Numbered from the stretch's first letter, positions 23,496-32,874 are shown. The stretch is 48,816 bases of DNA from Chitinophagaceae bacterium (GCA_016786745.1 JAEUVS010000055.1:1-48816); one strand, 5' to 3'. Translations and numbers: made by a program. The notes: generated by a model from the letters alone, not told the origin.

Positions 23496-25751
23496 TTAGC
23501 TGCCGGCTTCTTCGATAACCGCATATCCACCCACATCAAACATCAGTTCTAAAAAGTCCCCTTTCTGTTCAGGCTTTTTCAAACCCTTTTCTGAACTAAT
23601 TTTCCATTTCTCAAAAGGGAGTTTAAGGATGCCTTTACCGCCCTTTTCCGACTCTATTTTTACCTGGACTGTTTTTCCGCTCTCTTTGTCCGCACTCACC
23701 ATGAACGCGCCTTCTGCGCGTAATGTTTTAAATGAAACGTCTTTCCACACTCCGGGAACAGCAGGAAAAACTTCTATAAAACCCGCATAGCTCTGCAGAA
23801 GCATTTCCTGTAACCCGGACGCATATGCGAAGTTGCCCTCAAGTGTAAATGGGCGGTAAGTAAATGTTGAGTAACCCGACTTCGTCTGATCACCATTGGC
23901 ATGAAAGCTGTTTTTCAAACAAAATGCTTTCGAAAATATTTCAAGAGCTTTAGCGGCCCCGTCACCATCTTTCGCTCTCGCTTTAAGGTTAGCGAGCCAG
24001 CTGTATGAATACCCGCACCACAATTCAGGACCAACACGATCCAGCGCGTCAATAGAATTTTTTATGATGTCGCGCGATCGTTGTCCATCTTCCCATTTGA
24101 TTAAACTGAGCGGATGTATGGCCATCACATTCGAGAAATGCCGGTGCGACTCATTGTAAGGTTTACCCGGCGCAAATGTCAGCTCATTATTCGCTGTCAC
24201 GCTGTAGTCGTCAAATTCATTCAATATGTTTTTCCATCGACCGGCTTCATCTTTTTTCCCGAGAACATCCGCGAGTTCTGCAGCAGCTTGCATAACGAAT
24301 TTCATCAACGCGAGATCGTAATTTGTATTTTCATGGAACCACGCTTCAAGACTGTTATTGTAAATCTCAGGACTTGAACTGATCGGAAGCTCCCGTTTGC
24401 CCGCGGAATTTTTAACTGTTATGTTTTCTATGAATGTTGCAGTCTCGCTGATCCAGGGATAGGCGCGTTCGCGCAGGAATTGCGTATCGGCGCTGTACCG
24501 CCATTGTAAATAGAAATGATGGGCGAGCCATGATGAAACAGTAGGAGAGCAGGAGTATTGAATCCATCCACCCATCTCCGTTCCGTCTAACGTGGTGACG
24601 CCAGGCACATTCAATCCATCTTTCCCAAAAAACGTTTTTGTATAACGCCTGTAGTTTTCTTTGTTTTCGTCAAGGTGGTTCAGGTAGCCCATGGCCTCTT
24701 TTAAATGATTACCGCAGTATGCGGGCCAGTAACTCAGCTGGGTGTTCAGGTCGTGATGAAAGTCGCCCTTCCACGGTGGAATTCTCCCGTTATCTGCCGT
24801 CCATACAGCTTGTAGTGAAATAGGCGGTGCATTTTCCCGCGCCGCTGAACCCCATTTGTACATTTCGAGGTACCATTGTTTTTCTAACTGTTCATTTGGG
24901 ATATGCAATGAAGATTTTGACCAGAAGTTTTGCCACCATTGTTTATGGGAAGAAAATTCGGATTGGTAAGATTTTTTGCCTGTAAGTTTTTCTGTTGAAT
25001 TTGTGGTGATCGTCCAATTGCCTTCAACAGTTTTACTATTTATTCTCTTATAGTGTATATAAACATGATATTTAAATCCACTCCATCCTTCCTGGTGATA
25101 TTCTATTGTACCGTCGCCGGTTTTTACTTCTCCCCGCTTGTATCCTAACCTGTTCAAATCATCACCTTCGACCGACCCGCCCCCGGTATTCTTTCCAGAC
25201 TGATAATCCGGCGGATCAATACGCGGTTCAAAAGATGAAGTAAGATTTTCTATCCTGAACCAACCTGTCGGCTCCGTTGCATGAACAAATGTTGTGAGTA
25301 TCGTTCCATTCTTCCATTCGACTGTACATTCCGCGTCGGCGATATCGAGGCGGGCCGACTTTACCGGCCCCCACGTCTTCGTATTTACCATCAACGCCGC
25401 TCCCGGAATTTTTGTTGGCGCCGGTTCTCTTTCATAGGGCTCGTCGAGCTTTTGCTGAACAACCCTGTAATCTTTCTTCATGACCTGCGCGGCAACCCAG
25501 GCATAGCTGAAATGCGGCCCGTGCAAACCTTTCATGGGACGTAGGTCCCACAAGTCGGAGCGATCTAAAGAAAACCTCAGCTCGCCGTTTTTCTCCCAGA
25601 TAAGCGCGCCAAGGGTGGCATTCCCCAGGGGGATGGCTTCATCCCATACTGTGGCCAGCGAAGAAAATACAAGGCCGTGCTTTGAAGAAGGTTGAGCCAC
25701 ACACGATGCGCCAGCCATTCCAAGGAAGATCACCCAAAAAATTCTTTTCAT
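23496..25751 (-). CDS. Glycoside hydrolase family 95-like enzyme
   Basis: A 751-residue secreted protein; signal peptide about residues 1-19 (VIFLGMAGASCVAQ). The layout follows GH95: an N-terminal beta domain starting WDEAIPLGNATLGALIWEKN, an (alpha/alpha)6 barrel with GRIPPWKGDFHHDLNTQLSYW, SSSPEIYNNS and HRHFSNVMAIHPL, and a C-terminal beta domain with LEGNFAYASGLQEMLLQSY and RAEGAFMVS. GH95 enzymes act on alpha-L-fucosides or alpha-L-galactosides. Here the barrel motif reads DLNTQ where classical fucosidases have a two-asparagine pattern, so specificity may differ. The cysteine just before AQ could instead mark a lipoprotein. Confidence 0.82.
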   Translation of the reverse strand: MKRIFWVIFLGMAGASCVAQPSSKHGLVFSSLATVWDEAIPLGNATLGALIWEKNGELRFSLDRSDLWDLRPMKGLHGPHFSYAWVAAQVMKKDYRVVQQKLDEPYEREPAPTKIPGAALMVNTKTWGPVKSARLDIADAECTVEWKNGTILTTFVHATEPTGWFRIENLTSSFEPRIDPPDYQSGKNTGGGSVEGDDLNRLGYKRGEVKTGDGTIEYHQEGWSGFKYHVYIHYKRINSKTVEGNWTITTNSTEKLTGKKSYQSEFSSHKQWWQNFWSKSSLHIPNEQLEKQWYLEMYKWGSAARENAPPISLQAVWTADNGRIPPWKGDFHHDLNTQLSYWPAYCGNHLKEAMGYLNHLDENKENYRRYTKTFFGKDGLNVPGVTTLDGTEMGGWIQYSCSPTVSSWLAHHFYLQWRYSADTQFLRERAYPWISETATFIENITVKNSAGKRELPISSSPEIYNNSLEAWFHENTNYDLALMKFVMQAAAELADVLGKKDEAGRWKNILNEFDDYSVTANNELTFAPGKPYNESHRHFSNVMAIHPLSLIKWEDGQRSRDIIKNSIDALDRVGPELWCGYSYSWLANLKARAKDGDGAAKALEIFSKAFCLKNSFHANGDQTKSGYSTFTYRPFTLEGNFAYASGLQEMLLQSYAGFIEVFPAVPGVWKDVSFKTLRAEGAFMVSADKESGKTVQVKIESEKGGKGILKLPFEKWKISSEKGLKKPEQKGDFLELMFDVGGYAVIEEAGS

Positions 25752-25764
25752 GCCTGGTAGTGTC

Positions 25765-25930
25765 GCAATTTAAATTTAAAAAGACACATTTCCGCTGATT
25801 CCTCACGCTCGTTCTGCGGAGTTTATCCTGAGGTCGAAGGCCGAATGGGCAGAACTCGGTTCGGAATGACGTCAGGGTCTTTATGGTCATCCCGAACCGA
25901 CGCGAAGCGTCGCGTGAGGGATCGGCGGCG
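25765..25930. repeat. REP-like palindromic repeat region
   Basis: This 320-bp gap between two divergent genes holds GGTCATCCCGAACCGACGCG (25885-25904), continuing through an inner palindrome (GACGC-gaa-GCGTC) to TGAGGGATC. It is preceded by a diverged copy in the other orientation (CGGTTCGGAATGACGTC near 25858-25874). The same GTCATCCCGAA...TGAGGGATC core recurs at 28742 and 38584. No RAYT transposase gene is in the window. The rest of the gap (25931-26072) is AT-rich and presumably carries the promoter for the NTF2-like gene. Confidence 0.75.
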
Positions 25931-26072
25931 GCAAATTTCAAACATAGGAGACACTACTACATGCCTGAATATACCCAGAATCCAAAAATTAAATTTTAAT
26001 AAGATTATTTTATTGTCGATAGTGTTGTAACCTGTTACCTGCCGTTGTAGTCATACCTTAAATTAACATTGC

Positions 26073-26828
26073 ATGAAGCTAAAACTCTTCTTTGCCTTTG
26101 CACTCATTTTTAGTGCTGTAACCGGCTACTCCCAAATTACCGAACAGGAACTGAAAGATTTAATCATACAAAAGGACAGTTTGTTTTGGGTAGCCTATAA
26201 CAACTGTGACATTGAGGCTATGACATCGGTGATTACTGAAGACGTAGAGTTTTATCATGATAAGGGCGGCATCACTAAAACCCGGGACGCACTGATAAAA
26301 ACCGTCAAACAAAATCTTTGTTCTAATCCCAATTTCAGGTTAAGAAGAGAAGCTGTTCCCGGAACAGTCCAGGTATATCCAATGACGCAAAATGACAAAA
26401 TATATGGTGCAATTATTTCAGGTGAGCATGTGTTTTATATAAATGAAGCTGGAAAAAAAGAGTTCCTTGATGGACAGGCACACTTTGTACAACTGTGGTT
26501 ACTAAAAGAAGGAGTATGGGCGATGGCGCGCATCCTGAGTTACAATCACCATCCGGCAGAGAAAAATGCTGCGCTGAAAGAAGTGCCCGTTTCATCGGAT
26601 GCTTTATTGCGGTTAACGGGGAAATATAAAGGCCCTGAACACTTAATGGAAGTAAAAAACGAAAATGGAAAGTTGAAACTTGTTGTGGAAGACAAAGAAT
26701 ATCTTTTGAAAGCCGCGTCAGACACTGAATATTTTATGACGGAACGCGACCTGAAGTTTGTGTTTCAGAATAACAAGTTGATTGTAAAAGAACACGACCA
26801 GGTTGTAGAAGAGGCCATAAAGCAATAA
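26073..26828 (+). CDS. Secreted NTF2-like (DUF4440) protein
   Basis: A 251-residue protein with a signal peptide (FFAFALIFSAVTGYSQ, residues 5-20). Residues 22-165 form an NTF2/SnoaL-like cone fold: LKDLIIQKDSLFWVAYNNCD at the start, EDVEFYHDKGG and GQAHFVQLWLLKEGVWAMAR later, a pattern typical of DUF4440. The C-terminal 80 residues, beginning LRLTGKYKGPEHLMEVKNEN, resemble the small beta domain often added to Bacteroidota secreted hydrolases. Catalytic function is not established for the family. Convergent with the protease gene, with only 2 bp between stops. Confidence 0.8.
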   Translation: MKLKLFFAFALIFSAVTGYSQITEQELKDLIIQKDSLFWVAYNNCDIEAMTSVITEDVEFYHDKGGITKTRDALIKTVKQNLCSNPNFRLRREAVPGTVQVYPMTQNDKIYGAIISGEHVFYINEAGKKEFLDGQAHFVQLWLLKEGVWAMARILSYNHHPAEKNAALKEVPVSSDALLRLTGKYKGPEHLMEVKNENGKLKLVVEDKEYLLKAASDTEYFMTERDLKFVFQNNKLIVKEHDQVVEEAIKQ

Positions 26829-26830
26829 AA

Positions 26831-27979
26831 TTAGCGGCCGGATTGAATGATCTCGAGTTGCCTGACCGCTTCATTCTCGCTCCTGTTATTAAATTTGTTG
26901 ACGGATATTTTATATGCATTGATCGCCTCTTCGCGGTTACCGGCCATCATATACGCACGGCCCAGGATATTAAAATTGGAATAGAGTCCACTGTTAACCT
27001 GCGTATTGAATTTTAGGATTTCTATGGCATCTTCAATACGGTTCATCTCGAGCAATTTCTCACCTGCCTCGCGCAAGCCGTTTCGCGTCGTGCTCCTGAA
27101 ATTGTAGAAATAATACATATGCGGGTAAGCGGTCAGTTTCCTGTATTCATCAATCGCCTCTTTCGCTCCCGCATTAAGAGCTATATTTAAAATCATCTCG
27201 CCGTAATCTTTTTTCGGTTGGTTGAGATTCGCTTTGTGAGTGAGCACATCTCGCAGGTATTCGGTGGAAATGGCTACGGCGAGGTTCCGGCCTGTTTTAC
27301 TATCGGTGGTAATGGAGGAGAAAACGCCGATGAGCCATCCATTAGCATCTACAACGGCGGCGCCGCTTGCGCCTGGCTGAATGGGTTTGTCGGTACTGAT
27401 CAGTATATCGAGACCGTACTTGTTCGCTACCGTGCCTTCCACCGGCAAACATGTATTGTCAGCATAGGCACAACCGATTATATACACTCGTTCTCCCACT
27501 CTTGGAGAAGAATACCGTGGACGTAATGGCTGAATATTTGGAGAGATTTTTTTTAGCGAAAGCACGAGCATGTCTCTCTCGAATATCGAAGAATTCGCGC
27601 CTTCAATAATTTCTGACGTGTCTTCATTGATGAGTTTGTCTACCTCCACCGCATCGTAGCTGCTCCCTCTTGCACGCAGCGTCCAGCGTTGAAGATCTTT
27701 ATTGATGCTTACAGCGTTTGTTTTCTTATTCCTGGCGATCAGCAGTACATGTTTGGCGGTAACCGCAACAGTGTCGCGGCCGGTGTTAACCAAAAATCCT
27801 GTTCCCGCATATGCAAAAGAGGAGTGGATGTATTGATCGCCATTTTTGTACGTAACGTTATTCGTAAGAGCTATTACGGGCCATGTAGCAGGAGGTTGCG
27901 CAGCCCATGGTTCCCGTACCTGTGAAAGCAACGGAACGGAAAAGATCAGTGAAGCGAGTATTGTTGTAAAAACTTTCAT
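26831..27979 (-). CDS. Secreted trypsin-like serine protease with C-terminal TPR repeats
   Basis: A 382-residue exported protein; signal peptide about residues 1-20. Residues 35-250 fit a chymotrypsin-fold protease: His77 in VTAKHVLL, Asp136 in ERDMLVL and Ser205 in QPGASGAAVV form a plausible triad, with GTGFLV before the histidine. Residues 255-380 are helical with tetratricopeptide-like repeats (NFNILGRAYMMAGNREEAIN is the clearest). No PDZ domain, so it is not a standard DegP/HtrA. It could process or scaffold envelope proteins. Cysteines C170 and C177 could form a disulfide in the periplasm. Substrate unknown. Confidence 0.8.
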   Translation of the reverse strand: MKVFTTILASLIFSVPLLSQVREPWAAQPPATWPVIALTNNVTYKNGDQYIHSSFAYAGTGFLVNTGRDTVAVTAKHVLLIARNKKTNAVSINKDLQRWTLRARGSSYDAVEVDKLINEDTSEIIEGANSSIFERDMLVLSLKKISPNIQPLRPRYSSPRVGERVYIIGCAYADNTCLPVEGTVANKYGLDILISTDKPIQPGASGAAVVDANGWLIGVFSSITTDSKTGRNLAVAISTEYLRDVLTHKANLNQPKKDYGEMILNIALNAGAKEAIDEYRKLTAYPHMYYFYNFRSTTRNGLREAGEKLLEMNRIEDAIEILKFNTQVNSGLYSNFNILGRAYMMAGNREEAINAYKISVNKFNNRSENEAVRQLEIIQSGR

Positions 27980-28065
27980 AAATCGGTTACGAATTTATTA
28001 ATGTTCAACCTTTAAAACAATTCGACATACTAATAATAATATCTTTAATTTAAAATTAGCACATC

Positions 28066-28731
28066 ATGAAACCCAGCACTTATCCCGAAACAAATTCGCA
28101 TAAATCGCGAGGTTCAGTTCGTCTATTGACAAGACGTTGTGAACCGGTGAAAAGTATGCTTTTCTATTCTTCATTAATCATGTTATTTTTCTTTGCCCTG
28201 GCAACAAAAGTAACCGCCCAGACAGAAGCCGACATGATGAAAGCCTGGCAGGAATATATGACCCCGGGAGATATGCACAAAGTGCTTGCCTCTTACGAAG
28301 GCGAATGGACAACAGAAGGCAAAATGTGGATGGACCCCAACGGTCAACCTATGACCAGCACCGGCTCTGCAACTTACAGGATGGTACTTGGCGGACGCTA
28401 CCAGGAAACTGTTTTTACGGGTGATATGATGGGTCAGCAGTTCGAAGGAAAAGGATTAATGGGTTATGACAATTTTAAAAAGCAGTTCGAAAGCACGTGG
28501 GTCGACAACATGGGTACAGGCACGATGAGAACTGAAGGCACATACGATCCCGCGACGAAAACATTTACTATGACGGGTAAGATGGTCGACCCGATGACCC
28601 GCAAAGAATGCGCGATCAGGGAAACATTAAAGATGGTTGACCAGGATACGCATGTGATGACGATGTATAATTCGATTGCGGGCGCGCCTGAATTTAAAAC
28701 AATGGAACTCACTTTTAAGAGAAAGAAATAA
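28066..28731 (+). CDS. Secreted DUF1579 family protein
   Basis: A 221-residue protein whose last 165 residues match DUF1579, a lipocalin-like beta barrel: HKVLASYEGEWTTEGKMWMDP, then MVLGGRYQE and KGLMGYDNFKKQFESTWVDNMGTG. The N terminus is ambiguous. From ATG 28066 there is a 30-residue basic lead before the hydrophobic segment; from ATG 28156 the protein starts MLFYSSLIMLFFFALATKVTAQ, a standard signal peptide, so the shorter form (191 residues) may be correct. Function unknown. A REP-like element separates it from the FtsX permease gene. Confidence 0.78.
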   Translation: MKPSTYPETNSHKSRGSVRLLTRRCEPVKSMLFYSSLIMLFFFALATKVTAQTEADMMKAWQEYMTPGDMHKVLASYEGEWTTEGKMWMDPNGQPMTSTGSATYRMVLGGRYQETVFTGDMMGQQFEGKGLMGYDNFKKQFESTWVDNMGTGTMRTEGTYDPATKTFTMTGKMVDPMTRKECAIRETLKMVDQDTHVMTMYNSIAGAPEFKTMELTFKRKK

Positions 28732-28741
28732 CAACTTAGTT

Positions 28742-28776
28742 GTCATCCCGAACCGAGCGAAGCGAGCGTGAGGGAT
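28742..28776. repeat. REP-like palindromic element
   Basis: GTCATCCCGAACCGAGCGAA, continuing AGCGAGCGTGAGGGATC, fills most of the 64-bp gap between the DUF1579 gene and the FtsX permease. It is the same family as the elements at 25765 and 38584 and can fold on the CGAGCGAAGCGAGCG core. It could act as a transcript end or simply be a repeat insertion. Confidence 0.75.
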
Positions 28777-28795
28777 CAACAGGTAAACTAATTTA

Positions 28796-31210
28796 ATGTT
28801 CAAAATCTATTTCAACACCTCGATCCGCTCCCTCTCACGGAACCGCATATACGCAGTTATCAACATTATTGGCCTGGCCACGGGCATCACCGCGATGCTC
28901 CTGGCCATTCTTTTTTGGAGAGACGAGGAGAGCTATGACAGGTTTCATGAAAACGCTCCTGATATCTACAGGGTTACTACCACTCTTCGTCCATATAAAG
29001 ACAAAGAATTTGAAACGGTAGGTGGAACAGGACAAATGCAGGGTGCGGCTTTTAAAGGCGGCATACCTGAAGTGAAGAATTATACAAGGCTTCTCGGTGG
29101 CGACTTTTTCACCAATATGATCGCTAACGGCAAGACAATAAAATTGCGACCGTATTTTGTTGATAATTCCTTCCTTGATATTTTTTCGTTCCCGGTGATC
29201 CGGGGTTCATCGAGGAACGCTTTGGAAAAAGTAGAGTCGGTAGTGCTTACCGAATCAGCGGCGACGAGGTTTTTCAACAGTGTTGATGTGGTGGGAAAAC
29301 TGGTGGAGATCGATGCTGATCCATCTTATCAAAAATTAGGTCGGTCGCTTGTCGTAACGGCTGTTATAAAGGACCCTCCAAAAAATTCATCGCTGCAATT
29401 CGACGTACTGTTTTCTTTTCCGTTTATGCGACTATCGTTCGAAGACAACAACTGGATGATGTCGTATCTCGGCACATATCTTTTGCTTGCACCCGGCGCG
29501 AATGTGAAGCAGGTAACAGGTAAAATGAACAGGATACATGAAGCAAACGCGGGCGGCGATAGAGAGCGGTACATTAAAAGCTTTGGCTACGATCCTGAAT
29601 TTTCACTCGGCCTTCAGAATATTACTGATATTCATTTCAATCCTCACAAACGGTTTGAAGGGGGCGAGGAAGCCGGTATTGTAAATGGGAGCGACAAATC
29701 ATACAGCATTGTGTTCCTTGTTATTGCGGGTTTTATATTGATGATGGCGGCCATCAACTTTATTAATATCACTATCGCGGGGTCAATTAAAAGATCCAAA
29801 GAGGTTGGTGTGAGAAAAATTGCGGGTGGATCGCGGTTGCAGATCATTGGTCAATTTCTTATTGAAGCATCATTACTCTGTTTAACGTCTTTTGTTTTTT
29901 CGTTGTTGGCGGTATATATTTTATTGCCTGTGTTCAACCAGCTTACCGGGAAACAACTTTTCACAGGTGCACTATTTTCATCGTCTGCGTTAGCGTGGTT
30001 CGCATTACTACTTGTGGTGTTGGTTGCGGTCACTGGTTTATACCCGGCATTTATTCTTTCAAAGTTCAGGCCAGCAGAAGTGTTGTACAACCGCATAATG
30101 AGAAGCGGCTCAGGCACACTTGGAAAGGCGCTGGTTATTATTCAGTTTACACCCGCTGTATTTTTGCTTATAGCGACTTTAATTTATTATGGCCAGATGA
30201 AGTATATGCATACCATTAATCTTGGCTACAATCCGAGCCAGGTGATTACTTCCGGCGTATATGGATCAAGAGATTATGGTGCGGCGTTGCGCACACTTAA
30301 AAGCGAATTCGCCAGGGAGCCTTTATTTAAATCTGTTTCGTTCGGAGGTGCGGGTTATGTGCGCCGTTACGAGGTTAATGGAGTAAGCTTTGAGTTATTC
30401 AGGAAAACGGGAGATGAAAACTTTCTTCCGATGATGGAGATACCGCTGGTTGCGGGTCGCAACTTCATTGCTTCAGATGCTGACAAAGGGATGATTGTGA
30501 ATGAGGCGTTTCTGCGCGCGGCGAATATTGATTATACGCCAGGAATGCCGGTGCAGTTGTACGATTACGATCAGCGTTTCGGGAGAGATATAGTGGGGGT
30601 GGTGAAGGACTATCATTATGCGTCGCCGCGGACGCCGATTTTGCCGATGGTCATCCTGATGAATAAGGAGTCCGATGGTGATTTCTGGGTTAAAGTTGAC
30701 CAGGCAAAAATGAGTGCGGCAATAACGGCGCTTGGAAAGATTTATACGAAAGCGATGCCTGGTTCTCTTTTCGAATATAAATTGATGGATGAAGCAAATG
30801 CCTCTGATTTTGTGAAAGAAACGCGTTGGCAGAAGGTGGTGACAATCGGTGCGGTGTTATCGTTTGTGATCTGCTGGCTCGGATTATTTGGTTTGGCGCA
30901 TCTGTCCACTTACCAGCGAATAAAAGAAATTGGCATCAGGAAAGTTTTAGGCGCTTCATTGTCGAACATTGTATTGTTGCTTATTGGCGGGTTTATCCGG
31001 CTGGTGATTGTGGCGATTGTAATTGCTTCGCCGCTGGCGTGGATGGCAATGAATTACTGGCTACGGGATTTTGCTTATCATATAGATATTGGACCGGGTG
31101 TGTTTTTGATCGCGGCGGCGATGGCGTTGAGTGTCACTTTTTTATCGGTCAGTTACCAGGGTTTCAAATCAGCGTTGATGAACCCGGTAAAGAGTTTACG
31201 GACGGAATAA
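28796..31210 (+). CDS. ABC transporter permease, MacB/FtsX type
   Basis: An 804-residue inner-membrane permease of the large Bacteroidota FtsX/MacB_PCD group. It starts with NTSIRSLSRNRIYAVINIIGLATG (first helix about 17-41), has a periplasmic MacB-core domain with YDRFHENAPDIYRVTT, a first FtsX helix bundle (about 300-450), a second periplasmic domain, and a final FtsX bundle with RIKEIGIRKVLGASLSNIV. Two FtsX halves in one chain is normal for this group. No ATPase gene is adjacent, so it must share one encoded elsewhere. Homologues often export antimicrobial peptides, or are co-regulated by envelope stress; substrate not predictable. Confidence 0.92.
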   Translation: MFKIYFNTSIRSLSRNRIYAVINIIGLATGITAMLLAILFWRDEESYDRFHENAPDIYRVTTTLRPYKDKEFETVGGTGQMQGAAFKGGIPEVKNYTRLLGGDFFTNMIANGKTIKLRPYFVDNSFLDIFSFPVIRGSSRNALEKVESVVLTESAATRFFNSVDVVGKLVEIDADPSYQKLGRSLVVTAVIKDPPKNSSLQFDVLFSFPFMRLSFEDNNWMMSYLGTYLLLAPGANVKQVTGKMNRIHEANAGGDRERYIKSFGYDPEFSLGLQNITDIHFNPHKRFEGGEEAGIVNGSDKSYSIVFLVIAGFILMMAAINFINITIAGSIKRSKEVGVRKIAGGSRLQIIGQFLIEASLLCLTSFVFSLLAVYILLPVFNQLTGKQLFTGALFSSSALAWFALLLVVLVAVTGLYPAFILSKFRPAEVLYNRIMRSGSGTLGKALVIIQFTPAVFLLIATLIYYGQMKYMHTINLGYNPSQVITSGVYGSRDYGAALRTLKSEFAREPLFKSVSFGGAGYVRRYEVNGVSFELFRKTGDENFLPMMEIPLVAGRNFIASDADKGMIVNEAFLRAANIDYTPGMPVQLYDYDQRFGRDIVGVVKDYHYASPRTPILPMVILMNKESDGDFWVKVDQAKMSAAITALGKIYTKAMPGSLFEYKLMDEANASDFVKETRWQKVVTIGAVLSFVICWLGLFGLAHLSTYQRIKEIGIRKVLGASLSNIVLLLIGGFIRLVIVAIVIASPLAWMAMNYWLRDFAYHIDIGPGVFLIAAAMALSVTFLSVSYQGFKSALMNPVKSLRTE

Positions 31211-31263
31211 GTTTTCATTTTCCTGTTGCTTATAAATAAGCATAATTATTTGAGTATAATTAT

Positions 31264-31294
31264 TTTGGAGAGAAGTTTTGAGCCCTTACTTTTG
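31264..31294 (+). promoter_or_regulatory. Promoter of tRNA-Ser
   Basis: TTTG (31264-31267), 19-bp spacer, TACTTTTG (31287-31294): an exact match to the Bacteroidota TTTG-N19-TANNTTTG arrangement. The mature tRNA 5' end at 31299 is only 5 bp beyond the -7 element, so transcription would start at or within a base or two of the tRNA itself. Confidence 0.8.
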
Positions 31295-31298
31295 CGCC

Positions 31299-31503
<205 letters not shown>

Positions 31504-31571
31504 AAGCCATCTCATTTAAGGGATCGCTGCAGGTAATCCCTGTCTCGCTAATAACAATATCAAATTGAGTT

Positions 31572-31607
31572 AAAAGCCTGCAAACGCAATGTTTACAGGT
31601 TTTTTTT
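31572..31607 (+). terminator. Orphan rho-independent terminator
   Basis: CCTG-c-AAAC (31577-31585) pairs with GTTT-a-CAGG (31591-31599) around loop GCAAT, flanked by AAAA and a run of eight T (31600-31607). Nothing upstream on this strand, back to the tRNA terminator, is a gene, so the terminator has no visible client. It may be a remnant of a lost tRNA-linked insert. Confidence 0.7.
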
Positions 31608-31722
31608 GCTACGAGGTCACTCTCTTACTACTTCGTGTTTAGTTGTTAAAGAGCTAAGCTACTCCACAAATTGAAAGCAAATCACCACTACTAGATCTGG
31701 TTCTAGTTTAAATCTATGGATG

Positions 31723-31784
31723 TTTATGGGTAATTATTTGGATAGCGACTGCTTTATGGGTATTTTTGGGTATATTTATGGGTA
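31723..31784 (+). repeat. Four TTTATGGGTA-type direct repeats before the Fic gene
   Basis: TTTATGGGTA at 31723-31732, 31753-31762 and 31775-31784, plus TTTTTGGGTA at 31763-31772. The last copy directly abuts the ATG at 31785. Repeated elements that overlap the translation start look like an operator for repression, possibly by the Fic protein's own C-terminal HTH domain. No -33/-7 promoter match is clear in the block. Confidence 0.65.
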
Positions 31785-32834
31785 ATGCTTAAAATTCACT
31801 CAATACATATCACTCCACAAATCCTCTCTCTAATTGCTGAATTAGACGAATTTAAAGGGGCATGGCGGGCTCTGGGTCAATTAGCCCCTGAACAACTCAC
31901 CAGTCTGAAAAGAGTGGCAACAGTCGAAAGTATTGGGTCTTCTACCCGGATCGAGGGCAGTAAACTGACTGACCAACAGGTGGAAATATTGCTGAGTAAT
32001 TTGGAAATCAAAAAATTCACCACAAGAGATGAACAGGAAGTGGCAGGATACGCAGAAGTAATGAATACCGTTTTTCAGCATTATAACGATATTCCGCTGA
32101 CAGAAAATTACATTAAACAGTTTCACCGGGACCTTTTACAATACAGTGAAAAAGATAACCGGCATCGGGGGGAGTATAAAAAGCATACAAATCATGTTGA
32201 TGCCTTTGATCCTGATGGCAAAAGTTTGGGCGTAGTGTTTGAAACCGCTACTCCATTTGATACTCCTTTCAGGATGGAAGAACTGGTTGGGTGGGCAAAA
32301 GAAGCGATAGAAAAAAAGTCGCAGCACCCATTACTGATAATTGCCGTTTTCATAATTGTATTCCTTGCTATTCACCCGTTCCAGGATGGTAATGGGAGGC
32401 TATCACGAGTATTGACAACTTATCTCTTGCTTTCATTGGGGTATACTTATGCGCCCTATAGTTCGCTTGAATCAGTTATTGAAAATAATAAAGAAGGTTA
32501 TTATCTCTCTTTGCGCCAAACGCAAGGAACATTAAAAGCAGAAAACCCAAACTGGCAACCCTGGATATTGTTTTTTCTGAAAGCGCTTACTGAGCAAAAG
32601 AAGAAACTGGCGGTAAAGGTGGAAAGAGAAAAACTCTTGCTAGGTCAGCTACCAGAACTATCATTAAATATTCTGGATCTGGTAAAATCAAGAGGGCGTA
32701 CTACTATCAGCGATATTGTGACTTTGACAAAGGCCAACCGGAATACTGTCAAAAAACATTTGGAAGCACTTGTTAGTACAAGACAGCTTACTCAGCACGG
32801 TACCGGAAAAGGGACATGGTACAGCATAAGTTAA
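31785..32834 (+). CDS. Fic family AMPylase with inhibitory motif and C-terminal winged HTH
   Basis: A 349-residue protein. The N-terminal Fic_N region carries the class II inhibitory motif S53TRIEG58, matching (S/T)xxxE(G/N). The catalytic loop is HPFQDGNGR (residues 197-205, His197), the full HxFx(D/E)GNGR signature, so it should transfer AMP from ATP to a target hydroxyl once inhibition is relieved. Residues 290-349 form a winged HTH (ISDIVTLTKANRNTVKKHLE). This Fic-HTH layout is common in bacteria; targets are mostly unknown. By eye it is more AT-rich than neighbours and sits 400 bp after tRNA-Ser, so it may be acquired. No antitoxin gene is adjacent. Confidence 0.92.
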   Translation: MLKIHSIHITPQILSLIAELDEFKGAWRALGQLAPEQLTSLKRVATVESIGSSTRIEGSKLTDQQVEILLSNLEIKKFTTRDEQEVAGYAEVMNTVFQHYNDIPLTENYIKQFHRDLLQYSEKDNRHRGEYKKHTNHVDAFDPDGKSLGVVFETATPFDTPFRMEELVGWAKEAIEKKSQHPLLIIAVFIIVFLAIHPFQDGNGRLSRVLTTYLLLSLGYTYAPYSSLESVIENNKEGYYLSLRQTQGTLKAENPNWQPWILFFLKALTEQKKKLAVKVEREKLLLGQLPELSLNILDLVKSRGRTTISDIVTLTKANRNTVKKHLEALVSTRQLTQHGTGKGTWYSIS

Positions 32835-32874
32835 CAGAAGAAAGAAATTAGCTTGGAAAAGCTGGTTTAAAACG

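Noticed and set aside
28796..31210. Complete ABC exporter operon
   Set aside because: Only the permease is present; no ATP-binding subunit or membrane-fusion protein gene is adjacent.
31785..32834. Fic as part of a toxin-antitoxin pair
   Set aside because: No small antitoxin (FicA/Phd-like) gene on either side; the inhibitory motif is inside the same protein, which fits a class II stand-alone Fic.
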